From Hyphomicrobiales bacterium (GTDB taxonomy: Bacteria > Pseudomonadota > Alphaproteobacteria > Rhizobiales > Rhizobiaceae), in contig UCKU01000018.1 of assembly GCA_900473185.1 (NCBI GenBank), positions 1-64,000 of the forward strand: DNA of 64,000 bases, in the 5' to 3' direction. The notes beneath the pieces were generated by a model. It saw only the letters and a program-made list of their open reading frames with translations. It ran no database searches and was not told the origin of the DNA. Positions 1 to 7,724 of the stretch are shown here, one piece after another; positions within the stretch are counted from its first letter, which is position 1; each line of letters begins with the position of its first letter. A program made the position numbers and the translations under genes.

Positions 1-33
1 GGTGCAGGCATCGTTGCTTCGATCATCGAGTAA
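1..33 (+). CDS. tuf: Elongation factor Tu, C-terminal end (partial)
   Basis: Only the last ten codons and the stop are in the window. They read GAGIVASIIE, the usual C-terminus of alphaproteobacterial EF-Tu, the GTPase that carries aminoacyl-tRNA to the ribosome. The position directly before rpsJ is where the str operon ends in Rhizobiaceae, which supports the call. The rest of the gene lies upstream of base 1. Confidence 0.85.
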   Translation, partial: GAGIVASIIE

Positions 34-38
34 TTCAT

Positions 39-64
39 TCGGCTGCTCCGAAGGGCGCAGCCGA
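39..64 (+). terminator. Hairpin after tuf
   Basis: Perfect 8-bp stem (39-46 with 57-64, TCGGCTGC/GCAGCCGA) with a 10-nt loop, six bases after the tuf stop. The following bases are not a clear T tract, so it could be a weak terminator, a processing site or an mRNA-stabilising end. Confidence 0.5.
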
Positions 65-292
65 TTCGATGACATAATTATGATGCAGGCGGCGCAAGTC
101 GCTTGCTTATTACACAGAAATGTTGCAAATGGCGCGCGAGCGCTATTTGCGTACCGCTTTGCGTAACGAAGCGGCGAGTAAAACAAACAATAAGGTGGGC
201 TAAAAGGCCCTGAAGAGTGGATAGGGATGCCTTCTAAGGCGTCTCTCTCGATCTTTGAAACCGGTGGTCCGCCTTAGGAAGAAAGAACAACC

Positions 293-313
293 CGTGTCTT
301 TTCAAAAGACACG
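293..313 (+). promoter_or_regulatory. rpsJ leader hairpin
   Basis: Perfect inverted repeat with 10-bp arms (CGTGTCTTTT at 293-302, AAAAGACACG at 304-313) around one central base, ending 28 nt before the rpsJ start codon. In RNA it would form a strong stem in the 5' leader of the S10 operon. Its place suggests a role in expression of ribosomal proteins. It does not obviously resemble the enterobacterial L4-binding leader. Confidence 0.5.
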
Positions 314-341
314 TGGAAAACAAAGACAAGGATAACGTCGA

Positions 342-650
342 ATGAACGGCCAAAATATCCGCATTCGCCTGAAGGCGTTCGATCACCGGATTCTCGATGC
401 TTCCACGCGCGAGATCGTGTCGACGGCGAAGCGCACCGGTGCTAGCGTCCGGGGCCCCGTTCCGCTTCCGACCCGCATCGAGAAGTTTACGGTCAACCGG
501 TCCCCGCACATCGACAAGAAGAGCCGCGAACAGTTCGAGATGCGCACGCATAAGCGCCTGCTCGACATCGTAGACCCGACCCCGCAGACGGTAGACGCGC
601 TGATGAAGCTCGATCTCGCCGCTGGTGTCGATGTTGAGATCAAGCTCTGA
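342..650 (+). CDS. rpsJ: 30S ribosomal protein S10
   Basis: S10 (102 aa) is a component of the 30S head and, with NusB, a transcription antitermination factor. The protein begins MNGQNIRIRLKAFDHR and contains the family segment GPVPLPTRIEKFTVNRSPH. Length is normal. It is the first gene of the S10 operon, 34 nt before rplC, preceded by an AAGGA ribosome-binding site at about 327-331. Confidence 0.98.
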   Translation: MNGQNIRIRLKAFDHRILDASTREIVSTAKRTGASVRGPVPLPTRIEKFTVNRSPHIDKKSREQFEMRTHKRLLDIVDPTPQTVDALMKLDLAAGVDVEIKL

Positions 651-683
651 GCTTGCTCGAGCTGAGTTGGAAGGATTGAACCG

Positions 684-1325
684 ATGCGTTCAGGTGTGAT
701 TGCACAGAAGGTGGGAATGACCCGCGTCTACAACGACGCCGGCGAGCATGTCCCTGTAACGGTACTGCGTATGGAAAGCTGCCAGGTTGTGGCCCAGCGC
801 ACCGTAGAAAAGAATGGCTATACCGCGCTTCAGCTCGGTGCTGGCCAGGCCAAGGTCAAGAACACGTCCAAGGCCATGCGCGGCAACTTTGCCGTCGCTA
901 ACGTTGAGCCCAAGGCCAAGCTTCAGGAATTCCGCGTTTCGGAAGACCATCTGCTTGATGTTGGTACCGAGCTCAAGGCTGGCCACTTTGCCGCTGGTCA
1001 GCTCGTCGATGTCACCGGCACGACGATTGGTAAGGGCTTTGCCGGCGCCATGAAGCGCCACGGTTTCGGCGGTCTCCGCGCCACGCACGGTGTGTCCGTT
1101 TCGCACCGCTCGCACGGTTCGACGGGTTCGCGCCAGGATCCTGGCAAGGTTTTCAAGAACAAGAAGATGGCTGGTCACATGGGCCAGACGCGCGTGACGA
1201 CGCAGAACCTTGAAGTGGTTTCGACCGATGAAGATCGCGGTCTGATCCTGATTAAGGGTGCAGTACCCGGTTCCAAGGGTGCCTGGATCATCGTGCGCGA
1301 CGCCGTCAAGTCGGCAGCGAAGTAA
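684..1325 (+). CDS. rplC: 50S ribosomal protein L3
   Basis: L3 (213 aa) is an early-assembly 23S rRNA-binding protein whose long loop reaches the peptidyl transferase centre. It begins MRSGVIAQKVGMTRVYND and contains the loop GFAGAMKRHGFGG followed by THGVSVSHRSHGSTGS and PGKVFKNKKMAGHMG, all family hallmarks. The Gln in GSTGSRQDP is the residue methylated by PrmB in this family. Start chosen at ATG after GGAAGGATT. Confidence 0.98.
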   Translation: MRSGVIAQKVGMTRVYNDAGEHVPVTVLRMESCQVVAQRTVEKNGYTALQLGAGQAKVKNTSKAMRGNFAVANVEPKAKLQEFRVSEDHLLDVGTELKAGHFAAGQLVDVTGTTIGKGFAGAMKRHGFGGLRATHGVSVSHRSHGSTGSRQDPGKVFKNKKMAGHMGQTRVTTQNLEVVSTDEDRGLILIKGAVPGSKGAWIIVRDAVKSAAK

Positions 1326-1338
1326 GGGAGCCAGACCA

Positions 1339-1959
1339 ATGGAATTGAACGTCAAGACCCTCGAGGGAAAAGACGCTGGGAAGGTTTCCCTTTCGGAAGC
1401 GATTTTCGGCCTTGAGCCCCGCGAAGATATTCTCGCCCGCGTTATTCGCTGGCAGCTTGCCAAGAAGCAGCAGGGCACGCACCAGGCAAAGGGCCGCGCA
1501 GACGTCTGGCGCACCGGCGCCAAGATGTACAAGCAGAAGGGTACGGGCCGCGCTCGTCACCATTCGGCTCGTGCTCCGCAGTTCCGCGGCGGTGGTAAGG
1601 CTCACGGCCCGGTTGCTCGCAGCCACGAACACGACCTTCCCAAGAAGGTTCGTGCGCTCGGCCTGCGTCATGCGCTGTCCGCCAAGATCAAGGCAGACGA
1701 ACTGATCATCATCGATGATCTGGTCGCCAACGAAGCAAAGACGAAGGCTCTGGCCGGCGTATTTGCAACGCTGGGCCTCACCAACGCCCTCTTCATCGGC
1801 GGCGCCGAGCTCGACGGTAACTTCAAGCTCGCTGCACAGAACATCCCGAACATCGATGTTCTGCCGATCCAGGGCATCAACGTTTACGACATCGTCCGCC
1901 GCGGCAAGCTCGTGCTTTCCAAGGCTGCCGTTGAAGCGCTAGAGGAGCGATTCAAGTGA
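1339..1959 (+). CDS. rplD: 50S ribosomal protein L4
   Basis: L4 (206 aa) binds 23S rRNA and lines the peptide exit tunnel. The start is placed at ATG 1339 (MELNVKTLEG) after a GGGAG site. A longer reading frame open from 1258 would overlap rplC and is not used. The central segment GTGRARHHSARAPQFRGGGKAHGP forms the tunnel loop. The stop overlaps the rplW start by 4 bp, implying translational coupling. Confidence 0.97.
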   Translation: MELNVKTLEGKDAGKVSLSEAIFGLEPREDILARVIRWQLAKKQQGTHQAKGRADVWRTGAKMYKQKGTGRARHHSARAPQFRGGGKAHGPVARSHEHDLPKKVRALGLRHALSAKIKADELIIIDDLVANEAKTKALAGVFATLGLTNALFIGGAELDGNFKLAAQNIPNIDVLPIQGINVYDIVRRGKLVLSKAAVEALEERFK

Positions 1960-2249
1960 CCGATCTCCGCCACTACGATGTGATCGTTTCTCCTGCGATC
2001 ACCGAAAAGTCCACGCTGGTATCGGAAAACAACCAGGTTGTTTTCAATGTCGCCAAGAAGGCGACGAAGCCGGAAATCAAGGCTGCAGTCGAGGCGCTCT
2101 TCGGCGTCAAGGTTACCGCCGTCAACACTCTGCTGCGCAAGGGCAAGACCCGCCGTTTCCGCGGTTTTGTCGGCAAGCAGCAGGACGTGAAGAAGGCTGT
2201 CGTGACGTTGGCCGAAGGCCAGACGATCGACGTCTCCACCGGTCTCTGA
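1956..2249 (+). CDS. rplW: 50S ribosomal protein L23
   Basis: L23 (97 aa) sits at the tunnel exit and docks trigger factor and SRP. It starts with GTG at 1956, inside the rplD stop (GTGA overlap), with GAGGAG upstream at about 1943. The protein reads TDLRHYDVIVSPAITEKST at its N-terminus and has the normal C-terminal GKQQDVKKAVVTLAEG segment. The GTG start with overlap is clear because no in-frame ATG exists nearby. Confidence 0.97.
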   Translation: MTDLRHYDVIVSPAITEKSTLVSENNQVVFNVAKKATKPEIKAAVEALFGVKVTAVNTLLRKGKTRRFRGFVGKQQDVKKAVVTLAEGQTIDVSTGL

Positions 2250-2259
2250 GGATAAAAAA

Positions 2260-3096
2260 ATGGCATTGAAAACATTCAATCCGACGACCCCGAGCCAGCG
2301 TCAGCTGGTCATCGTCGACCGTTCGGGCCTCTACAAGGGCAAGCCGGTCAAGTCGCTGACGGAAGGTCTGACCAAGAGCGGCGGTCGTAACAACCTCGGC
2401 CGCATCACGGCCCGCTTCATCGGCGGCGGTCACAAGCGTACGTATCGCATCATCGACTTCAAGCGTCGCAAGTTCGACGTCGAAGGCACCGTCGAGCGTA
2501 TCGAATACGACCCGAACCGCACGGCTTACATCGCACTCGTCCGCTACTCCGACGGCGAACAGGCCTACATCCTCGCTCCGCAGCGTCTTGCTGCTGGCGA
2601 CAAGGTCATCGCTTCCGACAAGGCTGTCGACGTCAAGCCCGGCAACACGATGCCGCTGCAGTACATCCCGGTCGGCTCCATCATCCACAACGTGGAAATG
2701 AAGCCGGGCAAGGGCGGTCAGATTGCCCGCTCTGCCGGTTCCTACGCGCAGCTCGTCGGTCGCGACCAGGGCATGGCTATCCTTCGCCTGAACTCGGGCG
2801 AACAGCGCCTCGTGCACGGCACCTGCCTTGCTTCGATCGGTGCGGTGTCGAACCCTGACCATGCCAACATCAACGACGGCAAGGCCGGTCGTACTGTTTG
2901 GCGCGGCAAGCGTCCGCATAACCGCGGCGTCGTCATGAACCCGGTCGACCATCCGCACGGCGGTGGTGAAGGCCGCACCTCTGGTGGTCGTCACCCGGTT
3001 TCTCCGTGGGGCAAGCCGACCAAGGGCAAGCGCACCCGGTCGAACAAGTCGACCGACAAGATGATCATGCGCTCGCGTCATCAGCGTAAGAAGTAA
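2260..3096 (+). CDS. rplB: 50S ribosomal protein L2
   Basis: L2 (278 aa) is a primary 23S rRNA-binding protein needed for subunit joining and peptidyl transferase activity. It begins MALKTFNPTTPSQRQLV and ends with the highly conserved segment around NPVDHPHGGGEGRTSGG, containing the histidine linked to activity. Length is typical. It lies 10 nt after rplW. Confidence 0.98.
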   Translation: MALKTFNPTTPSQRQLVIVDRSGLYKGKPVKSLTEGLTKSGGRNNLGRITARFIGGGHKRTYRIIDFKRRKFDVEGTVERIEYDPNRTAYIALVRYSDGEQAYILAPQRLAAGDKVIASDKAVDVKPGNTMPLQYIPVGSIIHNVEMKPGKGGQIARSAGSYAQLVGRDQGMAILRLNSGEQRLVHGTCLASIGAVSNPDHANINDGKAGRTVWRGKRPHNRGVVMNPVDHPHGGGEGRTSGGRHPVSPWGKPTKGKRTRSNKSTDKMIMRSRHQRKK

Positions 3097-3111
3097 GAGA
3101 GGAAGTCCTCA

Positions 3112-3390
3112 ATGGCTCGTTCAGTATGGAAAGGTCCGTTTGTTGACGGCTATCTTCTCAAGAAGGCTGAGAAGGTTCGTGAAGGCGGACGTGCAGAAGT
3201 AATCAAGATCTGGAGCCGTCGCTCCACGATCCTGCCGCAGTTCGTTGGTCTCACCTTCGGCGTCTACAACGGCAGCAAGCATGTTCCGGTCAGTGTCAAT
3301 GAAGACATGGTCGGTCACAAATTCGGTGAATTCTCTCCGACCCGTACCTACTACGGTCACGGCGCGGACAAGAAGGCAAAGAGGAAGTAA
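3112..3390 (+). CDS. rpsS: 30S ribosomal protein S19
   Basis: S19 (92 aa) binds 16S rRNA in the head with S13. It begins MARSVWKGPFVDGYLL and contains KIWSRRSTILPQFVG and VGHKFGEFSPTRTYYGH, which are family signatures. It sits 15 nt after rplB with GAGAGGAAG as the ribosome-binding site. Confidence 0.98.
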   Translation: MARSVWKGPFVDGYLLKKAEKVREGGRAEVIKIWSRRSTILPQFVGLTFGVYNGSKHVPVSVNEDMVGHKFGEFSPTRTYYGHGADKKAKRK

Positions 3391-3392
3391 CG

Positions 3393-3782
3393 ATGGGTAA
3401 GGCTAAAGCCGAACGCCGGCTGAAGGACAACGAGGCGCAAGCAGTCGCCCGTACGCTCCGCGTCAGCCCACAGAAGCTCAACCTGGTTGCTGCGGCCATC
3501 CGCGGCAAGAAGGTCGAGCGTGCACTCGCTGAGCTGGAATTCTCCCGCAAGCGCATCGCAGGCGCCGTCAAGAAGACGCTCGAATCTGCGATCGCCAACG
3601 CCGAGAACAACCATGACCTCGACGTCGACGCTCTCGTCGTCGCCGAGGCCTATGTCGGCAAGTCGATTGTCATGAAGCGCTTCCACGCTCGTGGCCGCGG
3701 CCGCGCATCGCGCATCGAACGTCCGTTCGCTCACCTGACGATCGTCGTTCGTGAAGTGCAGGCACAAGAGGAGGCCGCATAA
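3393..3782 (+). CDS. rplV: 50S ribosomal protein L22
   Basis: L22 (129 aa) contacts all 23S rRNA domains and forms part of the exit tunnel. It begins MGKAKAERRLKDNEAQA and contains RTLRVSPQKLNLVAAAIRGK and the C-terminal hairpin with GRGRASRIERPFAHLTIVV. It lies 2 nt after rpsS, and its TAA stop shares one base with the rpsC ATG. Confidence 0.97.
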   Translation: MGKAKAERRLKDNEAQAVARTLRVSPQKLNLVAAAIRGKKVERALAELEFSRKRIAGAVKKTLESAIANAENNHDLDVDALVVAEAYVGKSIVMKRFHARGRGRASRIERPFAHLTIVVREVQAQEEAA

Positions 3783-4516
3783 TGGGTCAGAAAATCAATC
3801 CGATTGGTTTCCGTCTTGGCATCAACCGTACCTGGGATAGCCGCTGGTTTGCGGACAATGCCGAATACGGTCAGCTCCTGCACGAAGACCTGAAGATGCG
3901 TAAGTTCGTGATGAGCGAACTGAAGCAGGCTGGTATCTCCAAGGTGGTCATCGAGCGTCCGCACAAGAAGTGCCGCGTCACGATCCACTCGGCCCGTCCG
4001 GGCCTGATCATCGGCCGCAAGGGCGCCGACATCGACAAGCTCCGCAAGAAGCTGTCGGAAATGACGAACTCCGAAACGCACCTCAACATCGTTGAAGTGC
4101 GCAAGCCGGAAATCGACGCAACGCTTGTTGCTCAGTCGATCGCCCAGCAGCTCGAGCGCCGCGTGGCTTTTCGCCGCGCAATGAAGCGCGCCGTTCAGTC
4201 CGCGATGCGTCTTGGCGCCGAAGGCATCAAGATCACCTGCGCAGGCCGTCTCGGCGGTGCAGAAATCGCTCGTACGGAATGGTACCGCGAAGGCCGCGTT
4301 CCGCTGCACACCCTGCGCGCTGACATCGATTACGGTACGGCTGAAGCCGAAACCGCATTCGGTATCTGCGGCATCAAGGTCTGGATCTTCAAGGGCGAAA
4401 TCCTTGAGCACGATCCGATGGCTTCCGAACGCCGCGCGCTGGAAGGCGACGCACAGGGCCCGGCAAGCCGCGAACGCGACCGTGGCGATCGTCGCCGCGA
4501 ACGCGACAACGCGTAA
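3782..4516 (+). CDS. rpsC: 30S ribosomal protein S3
   Basis: S3 (244 aa) has an N-terminal KH domain and forms part of the mRNA entry site with helicase function. It begins MGQKINPIGFRLGINR and contains the KH-like segment HSARPGLIIGRKGADI. The C-terminus is a charged tail rich in Arg, Asp and Glu (about residues 222-244), as in other alphaproteobacteria. It overlaps rplV by one base. Confidence 0.97.
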   Translation: MGQKINPIGFRLGINRTWDSRWFADNAEYGQLLHEDLKMRKFVMSELKQAGISKVVIERPHKKCRVTIHSARPGLIIGRKGADIDKLRKKLSEMTNSETHLNIVEVRKPEIDATLVAQSIAQQLERRVAFRRAMKRAVQSAMRLGAEGIKITCAGRLGGAEIARTEWYREGRVPLHTLRADIDYGTAEAETAFGICGIKVWIFKGEILEHDPMASERRALEGDAQGPASRERDRGDRRRERDNA

Positions 4517-4554
4517 TTAGCGCTGGCGAAAGATAAGCTCGGAGAAGTAAGAAA

Positions 4555-4968
4555 ATGTTGCAGCCAAAGCGTACTAAGTACCGCAAGCAGTTCAAGGGCC
4601 GCATCAAGGGCGTTGCCAAGGGCGGTTCCGACCTTGCCTTCGGCGAATTCGGCCTGAAGGCTCAGGAGCCGAACCGCGTTAACGCTCGTGAGATCGAAGC
4701 GGCTCGCCGCGCGATCACGCGTTACATGAAGCGCGCCGGCCGTGTTTGGATCCGCGTGTTCCCGGACGTTCCGGTAACCGCAAAGCCTACCGAAGTCCGT
4801 ATGGGTAAGGGTAAGGGTTCCGTGGAATACTGGGCATGCAAGGTCAAGCCCGGTCGTATGATGTTCGAGATCGACGGTGTCTCCGAGGAAATCGCGCGTG
4901 AAGCGCTTCGCCTCGGCTCGGCCAAGCTCTCGGTCAAGACGCGCTTTGTACAGCGCATCGCAGAGTAA
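4555..4968 (+). CDS. rplP: 50S ribosomal protein L16
   Basis: L16 (137 aa) binds 23S rRNA near the A-site tRNA elbow. It begins MLQPKRTKYRKQFKGR and contains the GKGKGSVEYWACKVKPG loop. The 38-nt space after rpsC carries a GGAGAAGTAAG ribosome-binding site. Length is normal. Confidence 0.97.
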   Translation: MLQPKRTKYRKQFKGRIKGVAKGGSDLAFGEFGLKAQEPNRVNAREIEAARRAITRYMKRAGRVWIRVFPDVPVTAKPTEVRMGKGKGSVEYWACKVKPGRMMFEIDGVSEEIAREALRLGSAKLSVKTRFVQRIAE

Positions 4969-4980
4969 GGAGAAGGCACG

Positions 4981-5181
4981 ATGAAAGCCGAAGAAGTACG
5001 CGGCCTCACGGCCGACCAGCTCAAGGACAAGCTTGCCGACCTGAAGAAGGAGCAGTTCAACCTGCGCTTCCAGAAGGCGACCGGCCAGCTCGAAAAGTCC
5101 TCGCGCATCGATGAAGTTCGCAAGGACATCGCCCGCGTGAAAACCATTGCTCGCCAGAAGGCGGCGGAAGCAAAGGCGTAA
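4981..5181 (+). CDS. rpmC: 50S ribosomal protein L29
   Basis: L29 (66 aa) is a small helical protein near the exit tunnel beside L23. It begins MKAEEVRGLTADQLKDKL and contains the family segment KKEQFNLRFQKATGQLE. It follows rplP by 12 nt with an AAGGAGAAGG ribosome-binding site. Confidence 0.96.
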   Translation: MKAEEVRGLTADQLKDKLADLKKEQFNLRFQKATGQLEKSSRIDEVRKDIARVKTIARQKAAEAKA

Positions 5182-5193
5182 AGGAAGAAAAAC

Positions 5194-5433
5194 ATGCCGA
5201 AGCGCATTCTGCAGGGCGTCGTCGTTGGCGACAAGAACGAGAAGACTGTCGTAGTTCGCGTTGAGCGCCGTTTCGCTCACCCGCTGCTCCAGAAGACCGT
5301 TCGTCGTTCCAAGAAGTACAAGGCCCACGACGAAAACAATCAGTACAAGATCGGCGATATCGTCTCCATCGAGGAGTGCGCACCGATCTCCAAGGACAAG
5401 CGCTGGACGGTTATTGCCGCCCAGGCCAAGTAA
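5194..5433 (+). CDS. rpsQ: 30S ribosomal protein S17
   Basis: S17 (79 aa) is an OB-fold primary 16S rRNA-binding protein. It begins MPKRILQGVVVGDKNEKTV and contains VERRFAHPLLQKTVRRSKKY. It is the last gene before a real intergenic break and an intrinsic terminator, so it probably closes the S10 transcription unit. Confidence 0.97.
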   Translation: MPKRILQGVVVGDKNEKTVVVRVERRFAHPLLQKTVRRSKKYKAHDENNQYKIGDIVSIEECAPISKDKRWTVIAAQAK

Positions 5434-5487
5434 GAATTTTGCGCGAGGCCTTGCGTCTCGCGGAAATTTCTGTATGAAGCAGCGTCG

Positions 5488-5519
5488 GAACGCTCGAATG
5501 CCGGGCGTTCTTTTGCTTT
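5488..5519 (+). terminator. Intrinsic terminator after rpsQ
   Basis: A 9-bp stem (5488-5496 with 5502-5510, one T-G wobble) around a 5-nt loop is followed by TTTTGCTTT. This is a canonical intrinsic terminator and separates the S10 group from the rplN (spc) group. Confidence 0.8.
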
Positions 5520-5639
5520 AAGCGCACGGAAGGTCCCATCTGGGAAACCACCCTGGCAACGATCTATCCCGCGCTATTCAAGCTATTGTCGTGTTTTCGC
5601 TGTCCTTGTGGCGAGCGGCCGGCAGACATTTTTCATAAG

Positions 5640-5671
5640 CCGGAAGAGGGGGCTTTGCCCAACCATTCCGG
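5640..5671 (+). promoter_or_regulatory. Structured leader before rplN
   Basis: Nested inverted repeat. The outer arms CCGGAA (5640-5645) and TTCCGG (5666-5671) enclose an inner GGGC-TTT-GCCC stem. It ends 23 nt before the rplN ATG, so it would lie in the 5' leader of the spc transcript. The function is inferred only from position and structure. Confidence 0.45.
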
Positions 5672-5694
5672 TAAGAACAAGAAGGCGACCTGAT

Positions 5695-6063
5695 ATGATT
5701 CAGATGCAAACAAACCTCGACGTCGCGGATAATTCCGGCGCCCGTCGTGTCATGTGCATCAAGGTGCTGGGCGGCTCGAAGCGCAAGTATGCCTCGATCG
5801 GCGACGTCATCGTCGTTTCGATCAAGGAAGCTATTCCGCGCGGCCGTGTGAAGAAGGGTGACGTGATGAAGGCGGTTGTCGTTCGCACAGCCAAGGACAT
5901 CCGTCGTCCGGATGGCTCTGTCATCCGCTTCGACACCAACGCAGCAGTCCTCATCGACAACAAAAAAGAGCCGATCGGCACTCGTATCTTCGGACCGGTT
6001 CCGCGCGAATTGCGTGCGAAGAACCACATGAAGATCATCTCGCTGGCTCCCGAAGTACTGTAA
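5695..6063 (+). CDS. rplN: 50S ribosomal protein L14
   Basis: L14 (122 aa) binds 23S rRNA at the subunit interface. ATG 5695 gives MIQMQTNLDVADNSGARRVM, the standard start; the open frame extends upstream to 5608 without homology. The family segment GDVIVVSIKEAIPRG is present. It is the first gene of the spc group after a 261-nt gap. Confidence 0.97.
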   Translation: MIQMQTNLDVADNSGARRVMCIKVLGGSKRKYASIGDVIVVSIKEAIPRGRVKKGDVMKAVVVRTAKDIRRPDGSVIRFDTNAAVLIDNKKEPIGTRIFGPVPRELRAKNHMKIISLAPEVL

Positions 6064-6075
6064 GGAGCGGGAACG

Positions 6076-6384
6076 ATGCAGAAGATTCGTAAGGGCGACA
6101 AGGTCGTCATGCTCGCAGGCAAGGACAAGGGCCGCACTGGCGAAGTCATCCAGGTCCTGCCGAAGGAAGATCGCGCCGTGGTTCGCGGCGTTAACGTCGT
6201 AAAGCGCCACCAGCGTCAGACGCAGACCCAGGAAGCCGGGATCATTTCCAAGGAAGCTTCGGTCCACCTGTCCAACGTCGCAATCGTCGACAAGGACGGC
6301 AAGCCGACCCGCGTCGGCTTCAAGGTTGTTGACGGCAAGAAGGTCCGCGTGGCTAAGCGTTCGGGAGAAGTGATCGATGGCTGA
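6076..6384 (+). CDS. rplX: 50S ribosomal protein L24
   Basis: L24 (102 aa) is an assembly initiator protein with a KOW motif near its N-terminus (KGDKVVMLAGKDKGRTGEV). It follows rplN by 12 nt with TAAGGAGCGGG upstream, and its 3' end overlaps rplE by 8 bp. Confidence 0.97.
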   Translation: MQKIRKGDKVVMLAGKDKGRTGEVIQVLPKEDRAVVRGVNVVKRHQRQTQTQEAGIISKEASVHLSNVAIVDKDGKPTRVGFKVVDGKKVRVAKRSGEVIDG

Positions 6385-6934
6385 GGCAAAGTACGAGCCG
6401 CGGCTCAAGAAGGAATATGTCGAGCGGATCCGTAAGGCGATGCAGGAGAAGTTCTCCTACGCCAACGAGATGATGATCCCGAAGCTCGACAAGATCGTTA
6501 TCAACATGGGTGTGGGCGAAGCCACGGCTGATTCTAAGAAGCCGACCGTTGCTGCTGCCGATCTGGCTGCCATCGCTGGCCAGAAGCCGGTCATCACCCG
6601 TGCACGCAACTCTATCGCTGGCTTCAAGGTCCGCGAAAACATGCCGATCGGCGCGAAGGTCACCCTGCGCGGCGCCCGCATGTACGAGTTCCTGGATCGC
6701 CTGGTCAACATCGCGCTTCCGCGCGTTCGCGACTTCCGCGGCCTGAACCCGAAGAGCTTTGACGGCCGTGGCAACTTCGCCATGGGCATCAAGGAGCACA
6801 TTGTGTTCCCAGAAATCAACTACGACAAGGTTGATCAGATGTGGGGCATGGACATCATCGTTTGCACGACGGCAACGACCGACGACGAAGCTCGGGCGCT
6901 CCTCACGGAGTTCAGCTTCCCGTTCCGTCAGTAA
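6377..6934 (+). CDS. rplE: 50S ribosomal protein L5
   Basis: L5 (185 aa) binds 5S rRNA and contacts P-site tRNA and S13. The family segments KIVINMGVGEA and GRGNFAMGIKEHIVFPEI are present. The ATG lies inside rplX (8-bp overlap), with GGGAGAAG upstream, so translation is probably coupled. Confidence 0.97.
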   Translation: MAEAKYEPRLKKEYVERIRKAMQEKFSYANEMMIPKLDKIVINMGVGEATADSKKPTVAAADLAAIAGQKPVITRARNSIAGFKVRENMPIGAKVTLRGARMYEFLDRLVNIALPRVRDFRGLNPKSFDGRGNFAMGIKEHIVFPEINYDKVDQMWGMDIIVCTTATTDDEARALLTEFSFPFRQ

Positions 6935-6966
6935 CCGTAACGACGAGCGTAGAAAAGGAACCTGAC

Positions 6967-7272
6967 ATGGCGAAGACAAGCGCAGTTGAAAAGAACAAGC
7001 GCCGCCGTAATACGGTCGCAAACCAGGCTGGCAAGCGTGCTGCCCTGAAGGCGATCATCATGAACCAGGCTCTTCCGATCGAAGAGCGGTTCAAGGCCTC
7101 GATCAAGCTGGCATCCCTGCCGCGCGACGGATCGAAGACCCGCATTCGCAACCGTTGCGAAGTGTCCGGTCGTCCGCGCGCTTATTACCGTAAACTGCGT
7201 ATGTCGCGTATCGCGCTGCGCGAACTGGGCAATCTCGGCAAGGTGCCGGGCATCGTCAAGTCGAGCTGGTAA
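6967..7272 (+). CDS. rpsN: 30S ribosomal protein S14
   Basis: S14 (101 aa) is of the long, zinc-free class: only one cysteine is seen in the C-terminal half. ATG 6967 (MAKTSAVEKNKRRRN) follows AAAAGGAACC. An in-frame extension back to 6841 lies inside rplE and is rejected. The C-terminus GRPRAYYRKLRMSRIALREL is characteristic. Confidence 0.97.
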   Translation: MAKTSAVEKNKRRRNTVANQAGKRAALKAIIMNQALPIEERFKASIKLASLPRDGSKTRIRNRCEVSGRPRAYYRKLRMSRIALRELGNLGKVPGIVKSSW

Positions 7273-7284
7273 GGAGCAGGTTAG

Positions 7285-7683
7285 ATGACAATGACTGATC
7301 CGTTGGGCGATATGCTCACCCGTATCCGCAACGGCGCTTCGCGTCGCAAGTCGTCGGTTTCGACGCCTGCTTCCAAGCTCCGTGCACGTGTTCTCGATGT
7401 CCTCCAGTCCGAAGGCTACATCCGTGGCTATTCCGTCGTCGATTTCGGCAACGGCAAGTCCGAACTGAACATCGAACTGAAGTACTATGAAGGCGCATCG
7501 GTGATCCGTGAGATCGGCCGTGTGTCCAAGCCGGGCCGCCGGGTTTATGTCTCGGTCAAGTCCATTCCGCAGGTCGCGAACGGCCTCGGCATCACCATCC
7601 TTTCGACCCCGAAGGGCGTGATGGCCGATCACCAGGCTCGCGAACAGAACGTTGGTGGCGAGGTTCTCTGCTCTGTCTTCTAA
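7285..7683 (+). CDS. rpsH: 30S ribosomal protein S8
   Basis: S8 (132 aa) is a primary 16S rRNA-binding protein and, in enterobacteria, the repressor of the spc operon. It begins MTMTDPLGDMLTRIRNG and ends with the conserved STPKGVMADHQAREQNVGG. The ribosome-binding site TAAGGAGCAGG lies before the ATG. Whether it autoregulates here cannot be seen. Confidence 0.97.
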   Translation: MTMTDPLGDMLTRIRNGASRRKSSVSTPASKLRARVLDVLQSEGYIRGYSVVDFGNGKSELNIELKYYEGASVIREIGRVSKPGRRVYVSVKSIPQVANGLGITILSTPKGVMADHQAREQNVGGEVLCSVF

Positions 7684-7724
7684 GACAGCGCAGGGTCTCC
7701 ATAGCGAACAGACAGGATTGAAAC

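Larger units (their letters stand above)
34..341. other. Intergenic region tuf-rpsJ, with leader hairpin
   Basis: No credible gene was seen in these 308 bases. It holds the tuf 3' hairpin at 39-64 and, just before rpsJ, an inverted repeat at 293-313. A promoter for the S10 operon is expected here, but I could not assign -35 and -10 boxes with confidence. Confidence 0.6.
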
